Positions 54,937 to 64,000 of a stretch of DNA of 64,000 bases are shown piece by piece. The stretch spans positions 62,001 through 126,000 of the forward strand of contig NC_135177.1 in the NCBI RefSeq assembly GCF_041146795.1, given 5' to 3'. The stretch comes from Maylandia zebra (Eukaryota; Chordata; Actinopteri; Cichliformes; Cichlidae). The position numbers were made by a program, and so were the translations under genes. Below the pieces are notes generated by a model. The model was not told the DNA's origin, did not search any database, and was given only the letters and a program-made list of their open reading frames with translations. Numbering within the stretch: the first letter of the stretch is position 1; the number at the start of each line of letters is the position of its first letter.

Positions 54937-56420
54937 TTTTTTTTTTTGCCTGTCCCGTTTGGTTCTTTTGCCCTCAGAATTATTGTCTAAAGGCGAGGAA
55001 AGATGCCCAACGGATTTACTTTACGAAATTGACCATCCCAGCCTTGTCGTAATGGTCTATTTGATTCACCTTTTATTGTTTATTTTATTTATTTTTTTAT
55101 TTTCACTTGCTAGATACAGGACAGACTAGAATGAGGAAAAGAAAAGGGAGAAAGGAAGAGGGGGAAAAACAGCAGGGAAGAGGGACGGCATAAAAGGCAA
55201 AAAAACAAAAACCAACTAAATAAGCAGACAAAAAAAATACATATATCAATCACCTGGATCATCTGTGGAGAAAGAAAAAAGAAAACAAGCAGAAGAAAAC
55301 GAGAGCAATACAATAAACAACATCACGATGATATATGGGAATATAACAGTAAATACTAAATATTAAACATTATTGTGCAGCACGTAATATCGACAGCGCA
55401 CAGTGTGCTTTGAGGTAGGAGCCAAAAAGGGTGCAGTTTGTGTGTGTGAGCACCCGTGTGTACACCTGTGAGCATGGACGTGTTTGTTTTTAAAAGGTTC
55501 CTTCATGTAATGATCTGCTAGAGGGTGTGGGGGGGCCACAGCCCCGTCCTCCAGGGCATGAAGCAGGTATGGAGGAGATCAAAACTCCAGACATCCAGAG
55601 GCCCCCAGAACACAAGAGACCAAGGAAGACCAACAGAGGGGCAGCCGCGCCACTATCCCAGAAAGAGCTGAGGAGAGTCACTCAGCAGCCGCGGAGCAGA
55701 AGCCAGGGGGGGTTGCAGTGACGTGCCCGTGAGCTCCGCCGGCAGCCAGCTGCGCCAGAGTGACCGAGCCCCAGGCCGAGAAGCCAAGGGCACCCCACCC
55801 CCGAAGTGGCCCGAGCGAGCCCCAGGCTCCAGGCCCCGATAAGCAGCCACCAAGGAGTGAGCTGGTGTGTACCTGGGCGCTCATCCCCAGACACAAAGAA
55901 CCACCAACGGACCGATGTCTGAGGGCGTCTGCCACTGGCAGGGGAAGTGGTGGGGGGAGATAGGCCTCCATACCTTAGAGGGCCTGAGATGTCCCCAAGA
56001 GAAGTGGCGTCTGATACCCAACCTGACATATAGACAGACATACAGGCACACACAGATACAAACATCCATTCCCACCCTCATGCTCTCATATGCAATTACT
56101 CAGCACTCAACCAACTTGGAGACAGACATAGAGAGACACTGTACACACAATCACACTCCCCAAGTGTACTCTAAGAACCGGGTCTAGGTACCTTTGCCCC
56201 TGGAGGGGGGAACTGCACCCAGACCCAGGTGGTGTTACCCTTTTCCCTGCGGTGGGGAGAAGCAGACCACCCCGACTCCGCAGCAGCAGGGAGGCCCCAC
56301 ATTCCAGACCCCAGTCGGACGGCCAACTCCTCCTCCTGGCCCCCCGCTCCAGCAGGTCGCAGAGAACGGGGGTGTGAGAAGACTCCAAAACCTCCCTCCA
56401 CCCGCTCATATGTAGTGTTG
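54937..56420 (-). repeat. Poly(A)-tailed retroposon fragment, copy 2
   Basis: Same family and orientation as 19073-20235, starting at a T run and with the same order of AT-rich then GC-rich parts. This copy extends about 350 bp further (to about 56420), giving more of the 5' side, and lacks a small segment near 55678 relative to copy 1. It lies about 220 bp beyond the NLR stop codon. Confidence 0.7.
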
Positions 56421-56803
56421 ATGCATGTGTGTTCTAAGGTTCATTTAAAATCCAGGAGCTTTCATTATTCCAGGATCTACATGTTGTTTTTCTGTCTTTT
56501 TCCACTCAAAGCTTCACATTGAATATCAGTATGCTGTGTTTCTCTGAAGCTCAGTTCACAACCAGCTCCTCTGCATTTTCAACAAGTCTGAGCTCATTAA
56601 AATGAATCCAAATGTTTGATTTCTCTTTCTTAATGGGATGTTTCCAAACTCTCCACATGCTCTTACTGTTTCACTCAATGTTGGAAGCTCATCATTTGAA
56701 AAAGTTTCAGCCATAGAAGCTGAAAATGTTGGCTCAATAGTTTTGAATGCAGTTCTAAGCAGAATCTGATTGTATTGAGGGATCATAATGCATGTGGCTA
56801 ATC

Positions 56804-57939
56804 CAAGGGCGTAGATTTGATTTTGGCATTGGTGGGAACAAATGATTCAGCCACCAAACCCTGCCCTGTTTCTTTTTTTTTCTTTTTGCTTCTTGATATA
56901 AAAAGAAAAAGGAGAAACATACTTGCTTACATATGCCATTCTACCTGCTTTTAAACCATTTAAAATTACAATTCATAGTTTTATATGTGAATTATATAAT
57001 GTTATATTACTATTAAACAAATGACTAAGTATTTTAGACTTTAGTTTACTTCAGCCATATTCCATATATATTAGGTATCATGTAAAAATAAAAATAGATT
57101 CAAATAGGTCATTACAATAAAAGAATATGACTTTAAGGACTTAACAATATTACTTCAGTTTACTACACCAATATAGCTTACACATTAGCACTAAGGGAAC
57201 ACTAAATGACCTGGTGGGTTTTGTCCATAAACTACTCATCTAAGATTACCACAAAGTAAAAGATCTCTCAGCAAAATTATGCAACATTTTAGGCACATTA
57301 TTGTCCCTGTCAACTCAGTGAGCTGGGATTTCTTATTCTAAACATGAACTACTGTTACAGCAACAGACATGGACTACTGGTGCCCCACACTACAACCAAT
57401 GCCCACTATGTGAAGGAGCCAAACACATGCCTGCTCCTCTCATTAACTGAGATAAACTGCTGACATTCGTTTTACATCTATACTGTCCAGTCTCTCCTGA
57501 TGGACATGGCAACACGTTATTCATAGTTACATACAATTTTAGATTGATGTGACTTACAGGTTTCTTTGAAAAATATTTTTTTTATCCAGGTTCTTCCTTT
57601 TTTGCTACCATCCTCCTCTCCTCCCTGCAGGTCATCGCAGCGACCGCGGTCAAGTGAGCCCTCACTGCCGCTGCGCTGCTAAAATTAAACAGAGCTCCCT
57701 GAAAGGCACAGCTAATCACATTGGTCATATTTGTCACATGAGGACGCCAGTAGAGAACGTAATTTAACTCTTTCTGCACCGCTGGGTGAATGAGACGTAG
57801 ACAGATCTTTTTTTTTTTCTTTCTATCGGTTTTGTTTTTCTTTACTCGAAGAGATCAAATTATTGGTGGGGACAATTCAATAATCGCTGGATATTGGTGG
57901 GGACATGTCCCTTCCGTCCATGCCAAATCTACGCCCTTG
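56804..57939. mobile_element. hAT-type non-autonomous element
   Basis: 1136 bp with inverted ends CAAGGGCGTAGATTTG / CAAATCTACGCCCTTG and a perfect 8-bp target duplication GGCTAATC (56796-56803 and 57940-57947). Subterminal ATTGGTGGGGACA blocks recur near the right end. No transposase frame. Confidence 0.85.
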
Positions 57940-58486
57940 GGCTAATCTAATAAACAGCAAAGGCTTCAATCCTCATTTGAAACTAGTCTTGTTTTTTTCC
58001 CATGTTGAACAACAAGAACATGGTTCAGGATGTTGATAACAGCTTGGTTATCAAACTCTTAGAAACGTAAATATCTGTGTATAGCACTGCATATGTTGTG
58101 TATCACTTTAGTTTGTATGAAACATGAAAATTATCACAAAGGGTCCTGGTGAAGAATCTGCTGGAATTTGTTGACAGACATTAGATTTGCTTTGATGTCA
58201 AACTTTTAGAAGCTGTTTCATTGTTTTTCATGCAGCTCTAATTTGATAAAACGCTGCATCAAAAACAAAGAGGAAGTGATGTTACATGTGTTTATGTCCA
58301 CACAGCAGAATGAGCTCTATTGCTGACAATAAGTGATGTACAAACAGAGTGAGCATTTCTGAGGCTCAAAGTAAATTTAGTAGTTTACGGAATGGACAAT
58401 GGACTGTGAGATCAGTTCCTTCATCATTAGTGTGTATTATATATGTATGTGGATCTCTAGGATCTCTAATAATCGGCTATGTACAC

Positions 58487-58830
58487 TCAGAAAAATAAAG
58501 GTGCCAACTGGAACCAAAAGTGGTTCTTTAGACTGATGCCGTAGAAGAACCTTTTTTGGTGCCACAAAGAACCTTTCAAACAATGGTTCTTTGAAGAACC
58601 ATTTCTTTCAGTGGTTCATTGAAGAACCTTTAAAGGTGCCCCAAAGAACCATCAAGAAATGGTTCTTTGGGGCACCTTTAATGGTTTTTCAAAGAACCTT
58701 TTTAAAAATGGTTCTTTAAAGAACCATTTTTAAAAAGATCCTTCAAATGGTTCTTTAAAAAAACCATTTTAAAGAACCTCTTTTGAGTGGTTCTTTAAAG
58801 AACCACTTTAAATCTTTCGAAATAAAATGT
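58487..58830. repeat. Array of small palindromes (TGGTTCTTTRAAGAACCA units)
   Basis: At least eight GGTTCTTT/AAAGAACC motifs in alternating orientation, forming nested palindromes such as ATGGTTCTTTAAAGAACCAT (near 58708). One longer inverted pair is made of GGTGCCCCAAAGAACC and GGTTCTTTGGGGCACC (about 58635-58677). No coding capacity. Looks like the fold-back part of a fish DNA transposon family; the family is not identified. Confidence 0.8.
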
Positions 58831-59363
58831 ATCATAAATTGAATTTGAGCAGGGTAAAATAAATACGAGCACAGCATAGACATATATTAATAGTTTATTG
58901 TCATTTTGTAGTATACCAAAAGACAAAAAGGCATTTTAACCCTCAGCACAACATCACTACTAATACATGTCACATATTAGTGTTTTAAACAGTAATAATT
59001 AAATATATTGGCTATACTATAAATAAATATATATATAAAAATACTATATCTACAGATAACACAACAATTAATACATGTATTGTTTAATTAAGAAAACATC
59101 AGAAAGTGATAAAACACATTAGAAATAGCAATAGCTTCATAACAGACCAATAAATCAACACATTTTCATCAGCAGATGTTTGCATGTTCAGTAAAAATAT
59201 TTCAACAACAAGTTTATGATTAAAATGATCAATGAACTTCAGCCTTATGCTATGTAATGTACGTTTCATGTTGTACTCATGGTCCTTTGTTAGTCCAGTT
59301 TAGGATAATGTCTCTGACGTATATATCATATCAAATATATGTCATATCAAAACAAGCCCACAC
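58831..59363. other. AT-rich spacer
   Basis: No gene, RNA or clear repeat seen between the palindrome array and the last spectrin exon. Confidence 0.4.
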
Positions 59364-59498
59364 CTGCAGTTGTTTCAGTTTTTCACTGGTGTTTCCTGTC
59401 AGCTGGTCAACCTCACTCAGGCGGACATCCATATCAGCCAACCAAACGACAAGTTCCTCCCTTTGTGCTTCAAATCCCTCCCACTCTGAGACAAGGAG
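59364..59498 (-). CDS. Spectrin-repeat protein exon (nesprin-like)
   Basis: A 135-bp exon, 45 codons, phase 0 at both borders, encoding LLVSEWEGFEAQREELVVWL through SEKLKQLQ, the start of a spectrin-type helical repeat with the conserved Trp pattern (W at 5 and 18). This is the style of nesprin (SYNE) proteins, which link nuclear envelope and cytoskeleton. No further exon was found to the left, so the gene either has a very long intron leaving the window or is cut here. Confidence 0.65.
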
Positions 59499-59575
59499 CT
59501 GAAAGAGAGAGAAAAGAGTCAATTATAAAGAAGAGAGAAAAGTGAAACCCTCCTCAGAAGGTCTGACTCGCATAC

Positions 59576-59740
59576 CTGCAGTTGACCTGTGATGGACTCC
59601 AGTTTGGCGTTCACGTCATCCCTTGCTGTTGCCAGTAGCCGAGTCTGCAGGGTGCCCTGGAAGAGCTGAGTTAATGTTCGACTCCTCCTGGTCAGGCTCT
59701 CCAACTGGATGAGCCGAGGTCTCCCCTCTCGCCGCTGCCT
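59576..59740 (-). CDS. Spectrin-repeat protein exon (nesprin-like)
   Basis: A 165-bp exon, 55 codons, phase 0, encoding RQRREGRPRLIQLESLTRRS through LESITGQLQ, a helical, charged segment completing one repeat before the exon at 59498. AG/GT borders are clear and the 77-bp intron to the next exon is short. Confidence 0.65.
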
Positions 59741-60315
59741 CTGAACACAGAAACACAAATTGCATCTGAAGCAGGAGGTGCAGATTTTTTTTGCTATTCT
59801 TTTCTAAATCCAGGCTAGATCACGTGGAGGTATTTGGAAAACGTATTTGGCCAGCGGACGACTGTTGTCTTGCAGAAAGTCAAATCAAACAAATGCTATA
59901 CACAATCAATTCACAAGAACACATTATAAAAAACAAGTCCAGTTCTTGCCTGATTTCAACTGAATTCTGCATCAAAACAGGGTAAAACGAGTGTTTGCAG
60001 CAAATGTGAGCACAAAGCCTCACTTTGTACAAGCCTGCTATTACAGTTCTCCTCTATGCAGACGACTTTCCTGTTTTCAAGGCACAACTTGGATCTGCTG
60101 TACGAATCTTATGGATACACACTAAATGAAACAATAGTGTGCATGACTCCAGATTCTGATCCCTCATCCTAATATGGTCCCAACATAGCAACAGCAATAA
60201 AGCAAATGTTGAGGCTTCAAAATACAAAAGTCCATAAATCAATGGCTGACATGGGTTTTATCGTAAGGGTGATAAATATACAGATTTCAGTCTTAGAGAT
60301 TTGATGTTCATTTAC

Positions 60316-60378
60316 CTGCAGATGTCCTATACGTGCCTGCTCCATGGTTTTCCACAAGGTTTTGCACATCACTATTTA
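60316..60378 (-). CDS. Candidate upstream exon of the spectrin-repeat gene
   Basis: A donor (CTGCAG, then GTAAAT) ends a frame reading KTLWKTMEQARIGHLQ, which joins the exon at 59740 in phase 0. The acceptor is uncertain (an AG near 60378). The ATG at 60355 could alternatively be a start. A further candidate at about 60447-60540 (ending SRSIFRDPYDVIE, donor GTTTGT) fits less well because a stop precedes it. Confidence 0.45.
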
Positions 60379-61106
60379 ATACAGGAAGTAGGTGAACTAA
60401 AACAACTCATCTTTCTTTGTGAGAGGACCATATTAATGAAACAAACCTCAATGACATCATAGGGATCCCTAAAGATGCTCCTGCTGCTTCTCTTCCTCCT
60501 CATCCTAAGCTTCCTTCTCCTTGTCCTCGCCTTCCATCCAATTGTAATTCAACCTAATTGTGTTTCTCCCCCTCCTCTTCCTCATTTTGTTGGAGCTGTG
60601 AACACAATTAATGTGAATCTGGATTAATTTGTGCAAACAAGAAAAATCTACAGCTTTTTGGTCAGAGGTGCTCTTGTGATTTAAGCCGGGTAGAGTAGAT
60701 TTATGTGTTGATGCTGCCTGCTTCAGCTCTGGCTGCTGAGTGATATTTACACCCTGGCTGGATTACAAACTTTAACATGTGCTGAACTTTGGCCCAGCGT
60801 TGATACCTCTTGTTAGTATAACGACCTCTTCTTAGCTTGTATGTATGATGGTGGATAAATGAAATATACAAAGAAAATTTAACTATTTTACAAAAGAACA
60901 TCTATCTTGGAAACATCAAATGACCGGAGCATAACTTGTCAACTAGTCCGAAAATAAGTTATACAGGAACAGTCAAAGACACACCTTCTCATTAGAGGTG
61001 GGAATCACCATACATCCCACGATACGATATTATCACAATACTTAACGCACGATACGATATTATTGCAATTTTTTAAAATATTTTGCGATATTCAGATTCT
61101 GTACAT

Positions 61107-62815
61107 CATAGGTGTCAAACTCTGGCCCGCGGGCCAAATTTGGCCCGCAGCCTAATTACATTTGGCCCGCGAAGCCATACCAAATGACTATTACAGCTGG
61201 CCTACTGGTATTATACAGCTAATATATATATTGTTTAGTGGTAGGACCTCAAAATCCCATCCTTTCGTGAACCTCGGGACCAAAAAATGGTCCCGCCCCA
61301 AAAGTGCTCTAAAAATGTTATATATCAATATTTTTTTCTACTTTAAATTAGTCAATCTTTTAAAACTACTTCTGCTTAAAATATCCATGTCAAGTTTTAA
61401 TTATATTTTCATTGTTTTAACCCTTTAAATCCCAGTTTTATTACATGAGCGCCCTGTTTTTTTAGCCCCAAAAAACAAAAAAACTAAATATTTTCCAAAA
61501 AAAACATTTGAAGTAATATTTGTTTGTTATTATAATTAGGCCTTTAGATGGACTAAAGATTGGCACCAACAGTCATTTCGATCGCCTTTTATTTTTTTTT
61601 CCAGGAGCGCATTTCATAAAATGCACACTATCGACCACGCCCAAAAAGTGCTATAAAAAATTTATATATTAATATTTTATTCCACTTTAAATTAGCCAAT
61701 CTTTTAGACCTACTTCTCCTTGAAATATTCATGTCAAGTTTTAATTACATTTCACGGATTTTAACCCTTTATATCCCGGTTTCGTCACATGAGCGCATTT
61801 TTGCCCCAAAAACATAAAACATAAAACATAAAATATTTTCCAAAAAAAACATTTGAAGTAATATTTTATTGTTATTATAATTAGGCCTTTAGATGGACAA
61901 AAGATTGGCACGAACATTAATTTCGATCCGGTTTTAATTTTTTTTGCAGAAGCCAAAAATGTCCCCAGGCGGCGCTGCTGCTCCTGCTCCCCCGGGGAGG
62001 AGTGCCTCTGCCGCGGGTGTGTTTCGCGCAGCGCCGGAGCATATGGTTCGGTTCCCGTGTCTGCAGCACATACTTCCGCTACCACGTGAAAACAAATACG
62101 TCATTTCCTGTTGATTAAAAAAAATTAATGCACCCTCAAACGAACCTAAGGTCAGAAAATGGTCTGGAACGAGCAGCGGGCCAAGCTGCTGCTGTACGCG
62201 GGAAATTAGTCTGCCTTTTCCGGGTATCTGTCTCGAGCAGGCTGCTGGAGAACATGTGTATGTTCCAGCAGGCGTCACATGTGGAGCAAGGGCGCCACCC
62301 GGTGGACAAATAAAAAAATTACAACTCTAAGGCCTGTAGTCCAAAACGAAACCTAAGCTGGAAACCTGACGATCCCTTTGACCGTAATTTTTCTGGCGTG
62401 AAAAATAGCGTTTATAATGGGTTTCAATGGGGCACAAATCGGCCACGAGGTTCGATAGTGGATGTATGCCTTTTATTCAGCCATTTAAGCTCATTTAAAA
62501 AACTCAGACTGAAATTTTAAAATAAAATGGGAAAAAAATACATGTTTGAAAATTTGGCTATACTCCATTAAACACAGTGGAAATGGCGTGGAATTAAAAA
62601 ACGCAAAGGCCACGAAATGGTCCCAGGTTCTACAGAGGGTTAAGCTTTGCTTGTTCCATATTCAGTTTTTCAGCAAAACGTGTTTGAGTCCATAAGAAAA
62701 GATTCATTCTGATATCTGGAGGAATAAATATATTTCAATAAATATTAACGTTAGCCCGCGACTTTGTTCCAGTTTTGAATTTTGGCCCACTGTGTATTTG
62801 AGTTTGACACCCCTG
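61107..62815. mobile_element. hAT-type element (inner)
   Basis: Ends CATAGGTGTCAAACTCTGGCCC and GAGTTTGACACCCCTG, flanked by the perfect 8-bp duplication CTGTACAT (61099-61106 and 62816-62823). It holds a third, AT-rich repeat (about 61238-62643) with blocks GGACCAAAAAATGGTCCCG and ACGAAATGGTCCCAGG, and a direct duplication of about 345 bp (see next entry). No transposase. Confidence 0.85.
61280..61950. repeat. Tandem duplication of about 345 bp
   Basis: Two diverged copies (about 61285-61595 and 61625-61945) share CAATCTTTTARA, ATGTCAAGTTTTAATTA, TTTTCCAAAAAAAACATTTG and ATTAGGCCTTTAGATGGAC in the same order. Confidence 0.8.
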
Positions 62816-63363
62816 CTGTACATAAAGGTAAACTTTATCAATATTCATTTTATCTAATATCAAAGTCTCACACTCAGTCTTTCTCTCAGTTCAGTCAGTT
62901 TTATTGTTGACAAACTGAACGGTTTGTATTACAGTCTAGTCCAACTTAACTGAATGCAACCATCTGGTACAATTATAGCTATTCTGAACTATGCAATTTA
63001 TGAAAACTATGCAGCCCCTTCAGCAACTGAAGAATTTGAAAGTAAATTAAAACAAAATATAATTTTACATTAAATAAAAAAGTTTTAAACTTAATTAAAA
63101 TAAAACGTGTCTTAAATTAAAATAAGTAAACTGTCATGTTTATTACTGCCAAAAAAAAGTTAAACACATTTGGACAGTGAAGGAATGTCAGGATTCTTGC
63201 TCAGAAAAAGGATCAACATGCTCTGAAGTCAGTTCCAGTCCACAAAAACTTTTTTTGTAACAAAATATCGATTTCTGCTGTCCCTGTATCGATACATTAT
63301 TAGCAAACAAAATATCACGATACTACACAGTATCGATCTTTTCCCCCCACCCCTACTTCTCAT

Positions 63364-63903
63364 GTCACATTTCTATTCATTTCTATTCACATTTCTATAT
63401 AATTAGATTAGACAATAAAGAGTTATCTAATCTAATTATTCATTCAAAACACTTATTCATAGCTGTATTTTATACAGCTCATACAAAATTCAAAGTACAG
63501 GTTCATGTGAGTATTTAATGTACGGCTCAGATCTACAGAATTTCAGAGTTTCTAGAGCAGACACAGAGCTCACATCACAACAGGCTTCAGGCGCCATTTT
63601 AGTGACTTTAACAATATATAAAATTTTAATTTCGGTCAAGCTGACATTAGGTTATGTACGCAGCACGCAATTGAACCACATATTTTAGAAGCCTAAGGTT
63701 CAAATTAGCTGGGAGCACCTTCACTTAATTATAACAGTGGTTTTGTTAGGAAAATAGTTTCTGTATACCGGATACTAAATTGCGCTGACGTCAACGGCTA
63801 ACGTATCTAGCTAATCGCTACTGTTAGCACAACATTAACAGCAAGCTACAATGGCGAGTAACAAAAACAAAACAGTAATAAGGTTTTAATGAAAATGTTT
63901 TAC
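63364..63903. other. Spectrin-gene intron with promoter-like stretch
   Basis: No gene certain. A perfect CRE-type site TGACGTCA (63786-63793) lies 58 bases before a plus-strand ATG in good context (63851, MASNKNKT then a possible GTAATAAG donor), in a CG-containing stretch (GCTAACGTATC). This could be a divergent first exon; weak evidence. Confidence 0.35.
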
Positions 63904-64000
63904 CTTTTCCAACAGTCCCAGAATCCAGAGCTTCAAAGTCCAGCAGGTACTGAAGACTGTTACCCGTTTCGTTGTCACCGTCCGTGAGAAAGAGTTTTTT
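63904..64000 (-). CDS. Exon at the right edge, probably of the spectrin-repeat gene
   Basis: An open frame from the window edge (KLFLTDGDNETGNSLQYLL through EALDSGTVGK) ends at a good donor (GGAAAAG, then GTAAAAC). It is acidic and lacks a known motif. It shares strand and order with the exons at 59-60 kb, but their connection is an assumption. Confidence 0.5.

Larger units (their letters stand above)
60993..63355. mobile_element. hAT-type element (outer) in a spectrin-gene intron
   Basis: Ends TAGAGGTGGGAATCACC and CCCCACCCCTA, flanked by the perfect 8-bp duplication CTTCTCAT (60985-60992 and 63356-63363). Subterminal ACGATACGATATTA blocks lie on the left, with related CGATACTACACAGTATCG on the right. 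Its own sequence is about 650 bp; the rest is the inner element. Confidence 0.8.

Noticed and set aside
1..64000. CRISPR arrays, bacterial operons, tRNA or rRNA genes
   Set aside because: No regularly spaced repeats of CRISPR type; the only tRNA-like sequence is the SINE head at about 37990-38059.

Overview
The window looks like vertebrate, specifically percomorph teleost (cichlid-like), genomic DNA. This is inferred from the fish-type NLR gene with a B30.2 exon, the RTE/Rex3-like, L2-like and L1-like LINE fragments, a tRNA-derived SINE, and the hAT, Tc1-like and pogo-like repeats. Host coding sequence is a small minority; most of the window is mobile DNA nested in mobile DNA.

Layout. (1) 1-4849 and 18313-about 19070: the integrase-proximal part of a Maverick/Polinton (adintovirus-like) element on the minus strand, with adenain-like protease, a basic core/minor capsid protein, a second capsid-type protein, a retroviral-type integrase plus chromodomain (frameshifted), and two uncharacterised proteins. 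One of those two is cut in half by (2) 4850-18312, a complete minus-strand endogenous retrovirus with 588-bp LTRs that differ at one base by eye, a 4-bp target duplication (ACGG), a long leader, gag, an in-frame UGA, pol (PR, a 2H-phosphoesterase-like segment, RT, RNase H, IN) and env. It is broken by a LINE in the 3' LTR, a LINE 3' end in pol and a one-base shift in env. (3) About 19073-21262: LINE-type and MITE-type repeats. (4) 21305-33957: a 12.65-kb DNA transposon of KDZ/Zisupton type with about 20 exons (zinc fingers, SWIM-like motif, KDZ D-D-E core, SAP-like segment, Ulp1-like protease), ending in paired perfect palindromes. Its 3' part holds a four-level nest of pogo-like, hAT-like and Tc1-like elements. 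(5) 35657-54720: an NLR (FISNA-NACHT, LRR, B30.2) gene on the plus strand, expanded by LINE, SINE, gypsy and DNA-transposon insertions and damaged in several exons. (6) 54937-58830: a second copy of the repeat at 19 kb, a hAT element with 8-bp target duplications, and an array of small palindromes. (7) 59364-64000: minus-strand exons of a spectrin-repeat (nesprin-like) protein, with a hAT-in-hAT nest in one intron.

How the parts relate. The Polinton was there first and the retrovirus landed in it; LINEs then landed in the retrovirus. The Zisupton-like element, the NLR gene and the spectrin gene are separate units whose introns or spacers collected insertions. The most unusual observation is the pair of H-x-T motifs between protease and reverse transcriptase in the retroviral Pol, which suggests a 2H phosphoesterase domain at a position where I know of no such domain.
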